This document shows, piece by piece, positions 9,496 through 18,914 of a stretch of 51,087 nt of DNA. This DNA comes from Nitrospirota bacterium (GTDB lineage: Bacteria > Nitrospirota > Nitrospiria > 2-01-FULL-66-17): positions 100,633-151,719 of the forward strand of contig JBFLXB010000004.1 in the NCBI GenBank assembly GCA_040757335.1, in the 5' to 3' direction. The position numbers and the translations under genes were made by a program. Positions within the stretch are counted from its first letter, which is position 1; every line of letters begins with the position of its first letter. The notes under the pieces are model-generated. The model worked only from the letters and a program-made list of their open reading frames with translations. It searched no databases and was not told where the DNA came from.

Positions 9496-10970
9496 CTCCT
9501 CGGATCGTCGGGACTGAGACCGAGTTCGGCGTCGCCGTGCGAGGCGCAACCGATTCGGACCCCGTCGCCAACGCCATTCTGCTCGTCAACAGCGTCCGTG
9601 GGATCCCGTCTCGTACCGCGTTGTGGGATTACGAAAACGAGAACCCGTTGGTCGACGCCCGCGGGTTCGAGGTGGAGGGGGAGAAGGAGCGGCCTGCGCC
9701 CGACTACAACCGGCTGCTCAACAAGCTTCTTCCGAACGGCGGTCGCCTCTACGTCGACGGCGCCCATCCGGAGTACTCCACTCCGGAGTGCGCCTCGATT
9801 CTGGATGCGGTGCGGTACGAGCGAGCGGGCGAGCGGGTGATCGAGGATTGCCGGATCGAGGCCAACCGGGCCTCGGGAGAACCGCGGTTCCTGGTTTACA
9901 AAAACAACACCGATGGCAAGGGCAACAGTTACGGATATCACGAGAACTACCTGGTGGCGCGCTCCGTGCCGTTTGCCATGCTGGTGGCGCAACTGGTCCC
10001 GTTTTTCGTGACGCGTCAGATTTACGCGGGCGCGGGAAAGGTTGGCGCGGAGAATCGCAGCGATCCTGCCGAGTACCAGATCTCCCAGCGCGCCGACTTT
10101 TTCGAAGTGGTGGTCGATCTCAACACCATGGTCAAACGGCCGATCATCAACACCCGAGACGAACCTCACGCCGACAAGGCCAAATACCGTAGGCTCCACG
10201 TGATCGTCGGAGACGCGAACATGTCAGAGGTCGCGACGTATTTGAAGCTGGGCGTCACGTCGCTGGTGGTCGCCATGATCGAGAATGGCTACCTGACGAA
10301 GGAGCTGAACCTGGCCAACCCGGTGAAGGCGATCAAAGACGTGTCGCGCGATCTCTCCCTCCAACACCCGATTGAACTGGAAGACGGTCGACGGTGGACG
10401 GCGGTGCAGATTCAAGAGTATTATTTGAACATGGCTCACCGTTTCTGCGCCGAGCGGGGCGCCGACGCGGAGACGAAAGACGTTCTTTCGCGATGGGAAC
10501 GCGTGTTGCGGCTGTTGGACGAAGATCCACGGCAACTGTCGCGTGAGGTGGATTGGGTGATCAAGCGGGATCTGCTCCAAGCCTATGTGGATCGACGGGG
10601 GTGCGGCTGGAGCGACCCCCGGGTGACGATGATGGACCTGCAGTATCACGATCTTCGCCCCGAGAAGGGCCTGTTCGCCGCGCTTGAACGCGGAGGGTAC
10701 GTCGAGCGGCTCGTCGACGACGCCGCCGTGGCCAACGCGGTGACCGAACCCCCTTTCGACACACGGGCGTATTTTCGTGCCCGCTGCCTCCAAAAATTCC
10801 CCCAGCAGGTGTACGCGGCCAGTTGGGCGTCGGTTCTGGTTGACGTGGGGCAGGCCGCGGTCAAACGGATTCCGCTTAATGACCCCGCGCGCGGAACCCG
10901 CGATCTGGTCGGGACGCTCTTGGAGGAAGTCGAGTCTGTTGATGCGCTGGTATCCCGCTTGAGCGCTTAG
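9492..10970 (+). CDS. dop: Dop, Pup deamidase/depupylase
   Basis: A 492-residue member of the carboxylate-amine ligase fold shared by Dop and PafA. It opens with [12 protein letters not shown] (catalytic Glu region) and carries the Dop-specific stretch [21 protein letters not shown] and [15 protein letters not shown], the latter containing the Asp essential in Dop. Further conserved blocks are [31 protein letters not shown] and DLQYHD. Dop removes Pup from tagged proteins and, in species with Pup-Gln, deamidates Pup. Pup here already ends in Glu, so depupylation is the likely main job. It overlaps mpa by 4 bp and is followed after 69 bp by pup. Confidence 0.95.
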   Translation: MTPRIVGTETEFGVAVRGATDSDPVANAILLVNSVRGIPSRTALWDYENENPLVDARGFEVEGEKERPAPDYNRLLNKLLPNGGRLYVDGAHPEYSTPECASILDAVRYERAGERVIEDCRIEANRASGEPRFLVYKNNTDGKGNSYGYHENYLVARSVPFAMLVAQLVPFFVTRQIYAGAGKVGAENRSDPAEYQISQRADFFEVVVDLNTMVKRPIINTRDEPHADKAKYRRLHVIVGDANMSEVATYLKLGVTSLVVAMIENGYLTKELNLANPVKAIKDVSRDLSLQHPIELEDGRRWTAVQIQEYYLNMAHRFCAERGADAETKDVLSRWERVLRLLDEDPRQLSREVDWVIKRDLLQAYVDRRGCGWSDPRVTMMDLQYHDLRPEKGLFAALERGGYVERLVDDAAVANAVTEPPFDTRAYFRARCLQKFPQQVYAASWASVLVDVGQAAVKRIPLNDPARGTRDLVGTLLEEVESVDALVSRLSA

Positions 10971-11039
10971 CCCAGGACGTGGGAAACCGGATTCGCAGGG
11001 CCAGCAGGGGGTGGTGAGACCGGTAAGGGGGTGATGACT

Positions 11040-11240
11040 ATGTCTCAAGAAAAGAAGCGCGACGGCAACAAGAAAGTGGGACGTCGGGACGAGGCGTCTG
11101 CAGCGTACAATCCCGAGACCGTCGAGAAGGGCAAAGAGATGAAAGAGGACATCGACAAACTTCTCGATGAGATCGATTCGGTTTTGGAGGAGAACGCCGA
11201 AGAGTTCGTGAAGAACTATGTGCAGAAGGGGGGCGAGTGA
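11040..11240 (+). CDS. pup: Prokaryotic ubiquitin-like protein Pup
   Basis: A 66-residue, highly charged, probably disordered protein with the hallmark C-terminal half: LLDEIDSVLEENAEEFV (helix bound by Mpa) followed by YVQKGGE. PafA joins the C-terminal glutamate to substrate lysines. Because the gene encodes GGE, not GGQ, no deamidation is needed. In-frame starts exist at GTG 11031, ATG 11034 and ATG 11040. I prefer 11040 (MSQEKKRD), which resembles actinobacterial Pup (MAQE) and is best spaced from the AAGGGGG at 11025-11031. The stop overlaps the prcB GTG (GTGA). Confidence 0.95.
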   Translation: MSQEKKRDGNKKVGRRDEASAAYNPETVEKGKEMKEDIDKLLDEIDSVLEENAEEFVKNYVQKGGE

Positions 11241-12061
11241 CGGTGGTCGTTGACCCGGGGCCGCTGCCGACGAATTTCCTTGGGTCCAGTTTCTACGATC
11301 TGCTGATCTCGCATTACCCGCACTTGGGTCCGAGGTTGACGCCAAGCGAGTTTCCGTCTTCCGGGTCCACACCGCCTCTCGCCATGGCTGTGCCGCACGG
11401 CACCACCATTCTCGCGGTGCGGTATGCCTCGGGGGTGATCGTGGCCGGTGACCGTCGCGCGACCGAGGGGTATCAGATCTCGGGGCGGCGGATCGAGAAG
11501 GTGTACAAAGTCGACGAATGGTCGGCGATGGCGATTGCAGGCGCGGCCGGGCCGTGTCTTGAAATGGTGCGCCTCTTTCAAACCGAGCTCGAGCACTACG
11601 AAAAGATCGAAGGAGCGCCGCTTTCGGTTGACGGGAAGGCGAATAAGTTGGCGCAGATGGTCAAAGGGAACCTGCCCGCGGCGTTCCAGGGGCTGTTGGT
11701 GATTCCGATCTTCGCCGGGTTTGACCACCGACAGCAAACGGGCCGCATCTTCAAATACGACGTGGCGGGTGGGCGCTACGAAGAGACCGACTACCATGCC
11801 ACCGGCTCGGGCGGAAAGGACGCAAAGACGACCATCAAGCAATATTTCAAGCAGGGACTCAATGAACAGGAGGCGCTCGGCGTGGCCCTGGAGGCCCTGT
11901 TTAATGCCGCCGAGGAAGATGTCGCGACGGGTTCGCCGGATCCAGCCCGTGGGATCTTCCCCACGGTGAAGATCGTGACGGCCCAGGGAATCTCCGACGT
12001 GCCGCCTGCAAGGATCGAACCGGTGTACGCGGCGTTCTTGGACAAGCGACGGGAGCGATAG
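11237..12061 (+). CDS. prcB: 20S proteasome beta subunit PrcB
   Basis: A 274-residue precursor. The catalytic nucleophile is the Thr after Gly55 in HGTTILAVRY, so a 55-residue propeptide is removed during assembly. Mature Thr1 (residue 56), Asp17 (72, in AGDRRAT) and Lys33 (88, in RRIEKVYK) are all in register with active beta subunits, so this ring should be proteolytically active. Other landmarks are the SGGKDAK segment near mature residue 130 and GIFPTVKIV. GTG 11237 overlaps the pup stop by 4 bp, implying coupled translation. The TAG stop abuts the prcA ATG. Confidence 0.97.
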   Translation: MTVVVDPGPLPTNFLGSSFYDLLISHYPHLGPRLTPSEFPSSGSTPPLAMAVPHGTTILAVRYASGVIVAGDRRATEGYQISGRRIEKVYKVDEWSAMAIAGAAGPCLEMVRLFQTELEHYEKIEGAPLSVDGKANKLAQMVKGNLPAAFQGLLVIPIFAGFDHRQQTGRIFKYDVAGGRYEETDYHATGSGGKDAKTTIKQYFKQGLNEQEALGVALEALFNAAEEDVATGSPDPARGIFPTVKIVTAQGISDVPPARIEPVYAAFLDKRRER

Positions 12062-12739
12062 ATGGCCCTGCCGTATTACGTCTCGCCTGAATTGATCATG
12101 CAGGACAAGGCGGAGTACGCGAAGAAGGGCATCGCCCGTGGCCGATCGACGGTGGCGATGGAGTATGAGCACGGGTTGGTGCTGATGGCTGACAACCCCA
12201 ACGTCTCCCTGAACAAGCTGTCTGAGATCTACGACCACATCGCGTTTGCAGGCGCGGGCAAATACAGCGAGTTTGAGAACCTTCGGAAGGCCGGGATCCG
12301 GCACGCGGATATGAAGGGGTACTTGTACAGTCGTGAAGACGTGACCACCAAGTCGCTGGCGAATGCCTACTCGCAAACCTTGGGGACGATTTTCAGCCAG
12401 GAGATCAAGCCGCTCGAGGTCGAGATCCTGGTGGTCGGGTTGGCTGAAGGCGAGTCGACCGAGATCTACCGGATTTCCTTCGACGGGAGTATCTTCGACG
12501 AGCGGCTGGTGGCGGTCATCGGTGGACGATCTGAAGCCGTTCTCTCCCATCTGAAACAACACGTGGACGGGCCACGGCCGCTGCAGGCCGCGCTCAAGCA
12601 AGGGCTCGACGCGCTGGAAAGCGTGGGGCACCAGGGGGTACGGCTCCAGCAGATGGAAGTCGCGGTGCTGGACCGCCGGCGTCCGGGGCGGAAGTTTCGT
12701 CGGCTCGCACCGGCGGAGCTCACCGAACTCGCAGGGTAA
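12062..12739 (+). CDS. prcA: 20S proteasome alpha subunit PrcA
   Basis: A 225-residue subunit of the outer proteasome rings, which gate entry and receive the Mpa C-terminus. It starts MALPYYVSPELIMQDKAEYAKKGIARG, the alpha-type N-terminal helix and strand, and lacks a propeptide and catalytic Thr. AMEYEHGLVLMADNP and YDHIAFAGAGKYSEFE fit PrcA. The C-terminal 30 residues are basic and proline-rich. It begins directly after the prcB stop with no gap; pafA follows after 4 bp. Confidence 0.95.
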   Translation: MALPYYVSPELIMQDKAEYAKKGIARGRSTVAMEYEHGLVLMADNPNVSLNKLSEIYDHIAFAGAGKYSEFENLRKAGIRHADMKGYLYSREDVTTKSLANAYSQTLGTIFSQEIKPLEVEILVVGLAEGESTEIYRISFDGSIFDERLVAVIGGRSEAVLSHLKQHVDGPRPLQAALKQGLDALESVGHQGVRLQQMEVAVLDRRRPGRKFRRLAPAELTELAG

Positions 12740-12743
12740 CGAG

Positions 12744-14123
12744 ATGATGCCGCCGCGGATTTTCGGTCTGGAGAACGAGTACGGCCTCATCTTCTCCCCG
12801 AACGGCCGGGTATACCTTCCGATGGAGAAGATCCTCGGATATATCTTCGAAGGGTTGATCCCGAATAGCTGGCCGTCGAACGCCTTCCTGTCCAACGGTG
12901 CGCGTTTTTACCAGGATACCGGTTGCCATCCCGAGTACTCCACTCCGGAGTGCGACCGACTGCACGACCTCGTGATCCACGACAAGGCCGGGGAACGTTT
13001 GTTGGAAGCCTGTCTGCCCATGGCGGAGCGACGCTTGCGCGAAGAGGGGCTCGTCGGCGAGATCTATATCTTCAAGAACAATACGGACTCGATGGGCAAT
13101 ACCTACGGGTGTCATGAGAACTATCTCATGCGCCGCGATCTCGACTTTTGGAAGGTCACCGAACAGTTGATTCCCTTTTTCGTCACGCGCCAGATTTATA
13201 CCGGCGCGGGCAAGGTGCTCAAGGTGTCCGGAAGGACCCATTTTTTCCTCTCGCAGCGGGCCCAGCACATCCACGAGAAGACCTCCTCGTCGACGACCTC
13301 GTCGCGAAGCATCATCAACACACGGGACGAACCCCACGCGGATGCGGAGAAGTATCGTCGACTGCACATCATCGTGGGCGACTCCAATATGTCGGAGATG
13401 ACCACGTATCTCAAAGTGGGCACCACGGCGGTGGTGCTTTCAATGATCGAAGAGGGCTTCACGGTCAAAGGGATGGAGCTCGAGGACCCGGTCAAGGCGA
13501 TTCGGGACATTTCGCGCGATCCCCAGCTCAAGAAGCGTGTCAGGCTGGAGGACGGTCGGGAACTCACGGCGCTGGAAATCCAGATGACGTACTGGGAGCG
13601 CGCTCAGGCCTACGTCGCGGCCATGGGATCGTCCGCCGACGACACGACCAGGGAACTGGTCGACTACTGGGGGTATGTTCTTCAGACGCTGGCCACCGAC
13701 CCCGCAGCGCTGGCGCAGGAATTGGACTGGATCATCAAACGCAATCTGATGGAGTCCTTCATCGAGCGGAAGAACTGTGGATGGGATGACCCGCGTGTGG
13801 CGTTGATGGACCTGCAGTACCACGACGTGAAGCGAAATCGCGGCCTCTACTATCTGCTGGAGCGCCAAGACGTGGTCGAGCGGTTAGCGACCGAAGAAGA
13901 GATCCAACGGGCGATGGCCGCACCCCCACAAACCACGCGCGCCAAGGTACGCGGCGACTTTATTCGGTTTGCAAAGGACAAGAATCGGTCCTACACCGTC
14001 GACTGGACCTACCTCAAATTGAACGGATATTGGGAGGAAACGATCCTCTGCATGGATCCGTTCGCCAGCTCCAACAAGCGCGTTGAAGAACTCATCGCGG
14101 GTGTGGCCGCGTCTCATCGGTAG
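12744..14123 (+). CDS. pafA: PafA, Pup-protein ligase
   Basis: A 459-residue paralogue of Dop that phosphorylates the Pup C-terminal Glu and couples it to substrate lysines. PafA-type features: PPRIFGLENEYGL at the start with no Dop-specific insert, [25 protein letters not shown] (catalytic Asp), [37 protein letters not shown] and the C-terminal domain with WTYLKLNGYWEETI. ATG 12744 and ATG 12747 are adjacent alternatives. It is the last proteasome gene. Its end overlaps the start of the downstream M23 peptidase gene, so that gene is probably on the same transcript. Confidence 0.95.
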   Translation: MMPPRIFGLENEYGLIFSPNGRVYLPMEKILGYIFEGLIPNSWPSNAFLSNGARFYQDTGCHPEYSTPECDRLHDLVIHDKAGERLLEACLPMAERRLREEGLVGEIYIFKNNTDSMGNTYGCHENYLMRRDLDFWKVTEQLIPFFVTRQIYTGAGKVLKVSGRTHFFLSQRAQHIHEKTSSSTTSSRSIINTRDEPHADAEKYRRLHIIVGDSNMSEMTTYLKVGTTAVVLSMIEEGFTVKGMELEDPVKAIRDISRDPQLKKRVRLEDGRELTALEIQMTYWERAQAYVAAMGSSADDTTRELVDYWGYVLQTLATDPAALAQELDWIIKRNLMESFIERKNCGWDDPRVALMDLQYHDVKRNRGLYYLLERQDVVERLATEEEIQRAMAAPPQTTRAKVRGDFIRFAKDKNRSYTVDWTYLKLNGYWEETILCMDPFASSNKRVEELIAGVAASHR

Positions 14124-15015
14124 TGGTCGGCTCCCGGCGCTGCTTGCGGGGAGCGCGCTCTTTCTGGTCTGTTCATCAACGGCTTCGGCGGTTGATAGCG
14201 GTCCCGTTCTCTCCAAATCCGTCAAACAGGGTGAGGCCTTTGCCGTCAGAGTGCCGGAGTCGGCGCTCGTAGCGGGCTCCGGCTCGGACGATTTGGTCGC
14301 CCGGTTCGGCGGTCGCGATTGGCCGGCGTTCAGCACGCCTGATGGCGCCGGCGTCTTGATGGCTGTCGACCTGGATGGGGCGCCGGGCGTGCAGGATTTC
14401 GTGGTTGAGCGAAGAGAACCGGACGGAGCCACCGTCGTGGCGCGGGGCGCCGTGATCGTCGAGAACGGGGCGTTTGGCGTCCAAACGCTCACCCTGCCTG
14501 ACAAACAGGTGGACCTGGACGCCGACACTCTGCGGCGTGTCGAGACTGAACAGAACGCCATGCTGGCCGCGATGGAGCCCATCACCCCGCGGCTGTGGGA
14601 CGGAGCATTTGTGGCGCCCGCAAAAGGGAAGATCCAACAGTCGTTCGGGCGACGACGCGTCATCAACGGACAGCCGAGGAATCCGCATACCGGCGAAGAC
14701 ATCAGCGCTCCGCAGGGCGCGGCAGTTGTGGCCATCAACCACGGCACGGTTCGGTTGGTTGCGGATCAGTTCTTCAGCGGCAAAAGCGTCGTGATCGACC
14801 ACGGCCTGGGATTGTATTCGATGTATTTTCACCTCTCGGAGGTCTCGGTTCGCGTCGGGGACCGCGTGACGACCGCCCAGGTCATTGGCGCGGTGGGTGC
14901 CACGGGCCGCGCCTCGGGCCCTCACCTTCACTGGGGTGTGCGCCTGAATGGCGCACGGATCAATCCGCTGTCGCTCAACACGGCGCTGAACGGCGTGATG
15001 ACGGCGGCGCACTAG
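14101..15015 (+). CDS. Secreted M23-family (LytM-type) metallopeptidase
   Basis: A 304-residue protein with a signal peptide (MWPRLIGSGRLPALLAGSAL, ending around STASA) and a C-terminal peptidase M23 domain. Zinc ligands are visible as H-x3-D in HTGEDISAP and the HLHWG motif, with VIDHGLGLYSMYFHLS between them. Such enzymes cut peptidoglycan cross-bridges or act as LytM activators. The N-terminal region (about 35-150) may be the binding domain often found before M23. The start is uncertain: GTG 14101 gives a clean signal peptide, while TTG 14083 adds six residues; both lie within the end of pafA. The link to the proteasome operon is positional only. Confidence 0.85.
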   Translation: MWPRLIGSGRLPALLAGSALFLVCSSTASAVDSGPVLSKSVKQGEAFAVRVPESALVAGSGSDDLVARFGGRDWPAFSTPDGAGVLMAVDLDGAPGVQDFVVERREPDGATVVARGAVIVENGAFGVQTLTLPDKQVDLDADTLRRVETEQNAMLAAMEPITPRLWDGAFVAPAKGKIQQSFGRRRVINGQPRNPHTGEDISAPQGAAVVAINHGTVRLVADQFFSGKSVVIDHGLGLYSMYFHLSEVSVRVGDRVTTAQVIGAVGATGRASGPHLHWGVRLNGARINPLSLNTALNGVMTAAH

Positions 15016-15044
15016 CGCCCACCGCGCTCGTCAGGCCGCCTTCC

Positions 15045-15073
15045 TTGTCGAATCTCCGAGCGCCCACTATAAT
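15045..15073 (+). promoter_or_regulatory. Sigma70-type promoter
   Basis: TTGTCG (15045-15050), a 17-bp spacer and a perfect TATAAT (15068-15073), about 28 nt ahead of the ATG of the following small gene. It separates that gene from the proteasome/M23 transcript. Confidence 0.7.
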
Positions 15074-15107
15074 AAAAGCACGGCGATCGCATCGGCTGGC
15101 GAGAAGC

Positions 15108-15674
15108 ATGCTGGAGTCCGGATCACGATTGGGTCCCCACCACTCCCTGCGGCGTTTTTTTAGCGTGTTGGCGGAGAGGAATTTTTACGAGCAACTGGGG
15201 TGGCCGGACCACCGCGTCATCCGCTACGTCGCGGATCTCCTCGCGGATTTCGCCGACGTCAGCCGGCTGTATCCGTTTCACCATGAGTCCGGATCGCGGT
15301 CGTCCGGGCTCGCGGACCTGTTGCTTGCCGCGGAGACCGAAACCTCGGGTTTGACCGAGCGCAATGCCCATCGCCATATCGGGGACTTCACGTTGTTCAT
15401 GATGGGGCTGTTTCCAGAGCATCTCACGCGCCTGAAAACCCGGCTGGTGGCCACCTGTGCGGATGCGCTCCTCGATTACGTCAAAGTGGGCAAACGATCG
15501 TACCGCCTCGTCGCGGAGCTTTCAGACGAGGCGCACACTGCGGAGGACGTGGCGTTGTTCCGGAAGCTGTCGGACCGCTTCGAATTGTGCGTGGCGGGCG
15601 TGGGGTGCATTCGAGAAGATCTCAGAGCCCGTGGCCAGGCTCCGTTCGACCGGTTCCGGGAACGCTTGAATTGA
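15108..15674 (+). CDS. Conserved-looking protein of unknown function
   Basis: A 188-residue soluble, probably helical protein that I do not recognise. It begins MLESGSRLGPHHSLRRFF. Landmarks are a tyrosine/arginine-rich N-terminal part (RNFYEQLGWPDHRVIRYVADLL), a HIGDFTLFMMGLFPEHL segment, YVKVGKRSYRLVAEL, and a C-terminal helix with the only closely spaced cysteines. No signal peptide or membrane helix. The frame is open further upstream inside the M23 gene, but the promoter at 15045-15073 and the sequence character support ATG 15108. It converges with the PpiD-like gene, with 5 bp between the stops. Confidence 0.65.
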   Translation: MLESGSRLGPHHSLRRFFSVLAERNFYEQLGWPDHRVIRYVADLLADFADVSRLYPFHHESGSRSSGLADLLLAAETETSGLTERNAHRHIGDFTLFMMGLFPEHLTRLKTRLVATCADALLDYVKVGKRSYRLVAELSDEAHTAEDVALFRKLSDRFELCVAGVGCIREDLRARGQAPFDRFRERLN

Positions 15675-15679
15675 CGACC

Positions 15680-16381
15680 TTACAACAAGTTGTCGTAGAT
15701 CTCCACGTCGGCGTGGCGGCGAAGCTGATCCGTGTAGGACCGCACGACACGGTCCTGCTTTTGGGGCAAGGGGGACGGCAACATCGCATCTGAGGTCGGC
15801 CCGGGATTCTGGGCCGCTTGGCGGGCTCGAGCGTCGGCCCATTCCGGTTCGGATACCGCGGTGGATTCGCTCACCACGGCTTTGACCCTCGCGATGAGGA
15901 GCTCTTCCCGTTGGGCGGTTTCAAAGGCTTCTGGGGTGAGGTGGTTGACGGCCAACACCCGGCGATACACATCCGGGTCAAAGCGTCCGGTGCCTTCTTT
16001 CTCAAACGCCGGGATGGCAGCGATACTCTGCGCGAGTTCACGGGCCGTGACGATGAGTCCCATCTGTTTGGCGGCGTCGAGCCACAGTTGGCGCTCCACG
16101 AGCGCATTGATCACGACGTGTTTGAGGTTCAATTGTTTGGCCAACTCCGGGGTAAACTGTTCTTTCAAGGCGTCACGGTAGGCGCGCTCCTGGTTTCGGT
16201 AGGCGCGTTCGTATTCGTCCATCGAGATCGAGTGGGTGCCGACGCGGGCGACCACGGTTCGCTCGTCGTCACTGAACCCCCACCATCCCATCGTAATCAC
16301 AAACGTGACCGCAATCACCAACATAATGATCCGATACACCCACGGGTTCTCGATCGCGCTGTGGCGTAGCAACTTGATCAT
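15680..16381 (-). CDS. Membrane-anchored SurA/PpiD-like N-terminal domain protein
   Basis: A 233-residue protein with one N-terminal membrane anchor (about residues 15-33, VYRIIMLVIAVTFVITMGWW) followed by a chaperone-like helical region typical of the SurA_N/PpiD family: VARVGTHSISMDEYERAYRNQ, VVINALVERQLWLDAAKQMGL, FDPDVYRRVLAVNHLTPEAFE. It ends before any parvulin peptidyl-prolyl isomerase domain, so it is either a chaperone-only variant or a truncated relative of PpiD/SurA. It should face the periplasm and assist outer-membrane or secreted protein folding. It is divergent from the RDD gene. Confidence 0.75.
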   Translation of the reverse strand: MIKLLRHSAIENPWVYRIIMLVIAVTFVITMGWWGFSDDERTVVARVGTHSISMDEYERAYRNQERAYRDALKEQFTPELAKQLNLKHVVINALVERQLWLDAAKQMGLIVTARELAQSIAAIPAFEKEGTGRFDPDVYRRVLAVNHLTPEAFETAQREELLIARVKAVVSESTAVSEPEWADARARQAAQNPGPTSDAMLPSPLPQKQDRVVRSYTDQLRRHADVEIYDNLL

Positions 16382-16405
16382 GGCATTCTCCGTCGCGACA
16401 TATGA

Positions 16406-16440
16406 CGCCTATGATAGGCGATCCAACCGGGCAACTGCAA
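16406..16440 (-). promoter_or_regulatory. Candidate promoter of the PpiD-like gene with overlapping palindrome
   Basis: On the minus strand, TTGCAG (16440-16435), an 18-bp spacer and TATCAT (16416-16411). A perfect 15-bp palindrome, CGCCTAT-G-ATAGGCG (16406-16420), covers the -10 box and could be an operator for a dimeric regulator. Confidence 0.45.
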
Positions 16441-16460
16441 CCGGGGCATCCTTCAAGGCC

Positions 16461-16489
16461 TTGCGCCCCTGGAGTGGCTTCCCTATAAT
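16461..16489 (+). promoter_or_regulatory. Sigma70-type promoter upstream of the RDD gene and mre operon
   Basis: TTGCGC (16461-16466), a 17-bp spacer and a perfect TATAAT (16484-16489), about 40 nt ahead of the RDD start. The mre genes follow at close spacing, so this may drive the whole rod-shape operon. Confidence 0.65.
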
Positions 16490-16528
16490 GCAGCCCGTTG
16501 ACGGGTTCCGCTCGCTGGTCGGTCCTCG

Positions 16529-17017
16529 ATGTCCCGGACCCACCAGCCTCTCGGCATGGACGCCGCCCCACGACCGGTATCATCTGAGCCGCCCGCCGAT
16601 CCCCTCACCCGGTGGGTGGCCAAATTTTTGGACGTTCTGCTTGCGTCGGCCATCGACCAACTTCTCCCTGTGGTTGGTTTCTTCGCCGCCGTGACCTACC
16701 TGATGATCGCAGACGGCCTTCAACCCGGGGGGAGCGTGGGCAAGCGATTGTTGGGGCTCGCGATCCGCGGGGCGGACGGGCGGGTGTGCGGGGTGCGCGA
16801 GTCGCTGTTGCGAAACGGTGTGCTGGCCGTTCCCTTTGCCCTGTGGCTGTTACTCCAGCCGGTGGGGTGGTTGGCCGCGGTCGCGGGGTGGCTGGTATTG
16901 ATCGGCGCGTTTGGGTTGGAAGGCATTCTCTTGGTCGGAAACCCGCAGGGGCAGCGGTTGGGGGATGAACTCGCGGACACGCGAGTGATCGGCGTGAGCG
17001 TCCCGCACAACGCGTAG
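16529..17017 (+). CDS. RDD-family membrane protein
   Basis: A 162-residue integral membrane protein. The RDD signature is present: Arg/Asp in LTRWVAKFLDVLLASAIDQ, the GGSVGKRLLGLAIRGADG loop, and the final hydrophobic segment followed by GQRLGDELADTRVI. About three membrane helices are visible (residues 45-63, 93-113, 115-136). RDD proteins are poorly defined; some act in ion transport. An internal ATG ten codons in is a possible alternative start. It lies 21 bp upstream of mreB, probably as first gene of the same transcript. Confidence 0.8.
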   Translation: MSRTHQPLGMDAAPRPVSSEPPADPLTRWVAKFLDVLLASAIDQLLPVVGFFAAVTYLMIADGLQPGGSVGKRLLGLAIRGADGRVCGVRESLLRNGVLAVPFALWLLLQPVGWLAAVAGWLVLIGAFGLEGILLVGNPQGQRLGDELADTRVIGVSVPHNA

Positions 17018-17029
17018 ACGCCTGCTTAA

Positions 17030-18073
<1,044 letters not shown>

Positions 18074-18088
18074 AGGGAACCCCGCGGT

Positions 18089-18913
18089 ATGGCACATCCC
18101 TTATCGGGATCTAAGCGCGGCTGGTTGCTCGCGCTGGGCGTCGTCGTCTTCGTGGCGATTGCGTTTCTCCCAGACTGGCAGCGGCGTCCGGTACCCGTCG
18201 CGGTCCGCCCGCTGACCGCCGCCTACGCGTTGGTGGCGGGTGGATTGACGTCCGCGGTAGACTGGGTTGGCGACGCATGGGCCCATTATGTGGCAGTGAC
18301 CAGGCTCTACGATGCCAACGCGGCCCTCCAGGCGGACGTCCAGCGGTTGACCCGCGAGCGCGACGCGCTGGTCGAGATGGCGGACGAGAATCGTCGCCTG
18401 GCCGCGCTGCTCGACTTTCGCGCAGCGCTCCCTGCCTCGACTCAGGGGGCACGGGTGATCGGTCGGGACCCCTCGCGGTGGTATCAGTCAATCACGATCG
18501 ACCGCGGCAGCCAGGACGCTGCGGTTGTGGACATGGGGGTGAGCGTTCCGCGCGGCGTGGTCGGGACCGTCGTGAAAGTGTTTCCCTCGGCCTCGGTGGT
18601 GCTATTGATCACCGATCGTCAGAGCGCGGTTCCTGCGATCACCCAACGGACCCGGGAACAGGGGATCCTTGAAGGCACCGTGGCGGGCCGCCTCCGCCTC
18701 AAGTACCTCCCCCCGTCGTCCGATATCCGCGAGGGTGATGTCATTCTCACGTCGGGACTGACGACCTCGTTCCCCAAGGGCCTCATGGTCGGCACCGTCA
18801 CGCGAGTCGAGCGGGCAGAGGGCGCCCTCTATCCAGAGGTCGAAGTGCTGCCCTCGGCGGATCTCGCGGCCATCGAGGAGGTCCTGGTGTTCGATCTTCT
18901 GCCGGAGTCGTGA
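18089..18913 (+). CDS. mreC: Rod-shape-determining protein MreC
   Basis: A 274-residue periplasmic scaffold with one N-terminal membrane helix (about residues 10-28), a coiled coil (about 75-110, NAALQADVQRLTRERDALVE) and the two-lobed beta domain with VIGRDPSRWYQSITIDRG, VSVPRGVVGTVV and DVILTSGLTTSFPKGLMVG. It links MreB to PBP2 in the elongasome. It starts 15 bp after mreB; mreD starts 1 bp after its stop. Confidence 0.96.
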   Translation: MAHPLSGSKRGWLLALGVVVFVAIAFLPDWQRRPVPVAVRPLTAAYALVAGGLTSAVDWVGDAWAHYVAVTRLYDANAALQADVQRLTRERDALVEMADENRRLAALLDFRAALPASTQGARVIGRDPSRWYQSITIDRGSQDAAVVDMGVSVPRGVVGTVVKVFPSASVVLLITDRQSAVPAITQRTREQGILEGTVAGRLRLKYLPPSSDIREGDVILTSGLTTSFPKGLMVGTVTRVERAEGALYPEVEVLPSADLAAIEEVLVFDLLPES

Positions 18914-18914
18914 C

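Noticed and set aside
11216-12895. 559-codon minus-strand open frame opposite prcB and prcA
   Set aside because: Shadow of the proteasome genes; a similar shadow (520 codons) lies opposite mpa at 7924-9486.
14595-15107. Upstream extension of the unknown gene at 15108
   Set aside because: This part lies out of frame inside the M23 peptidase gene, is Arg/Gly-rich in shadow style, and a promoter sits at 15045-15073.
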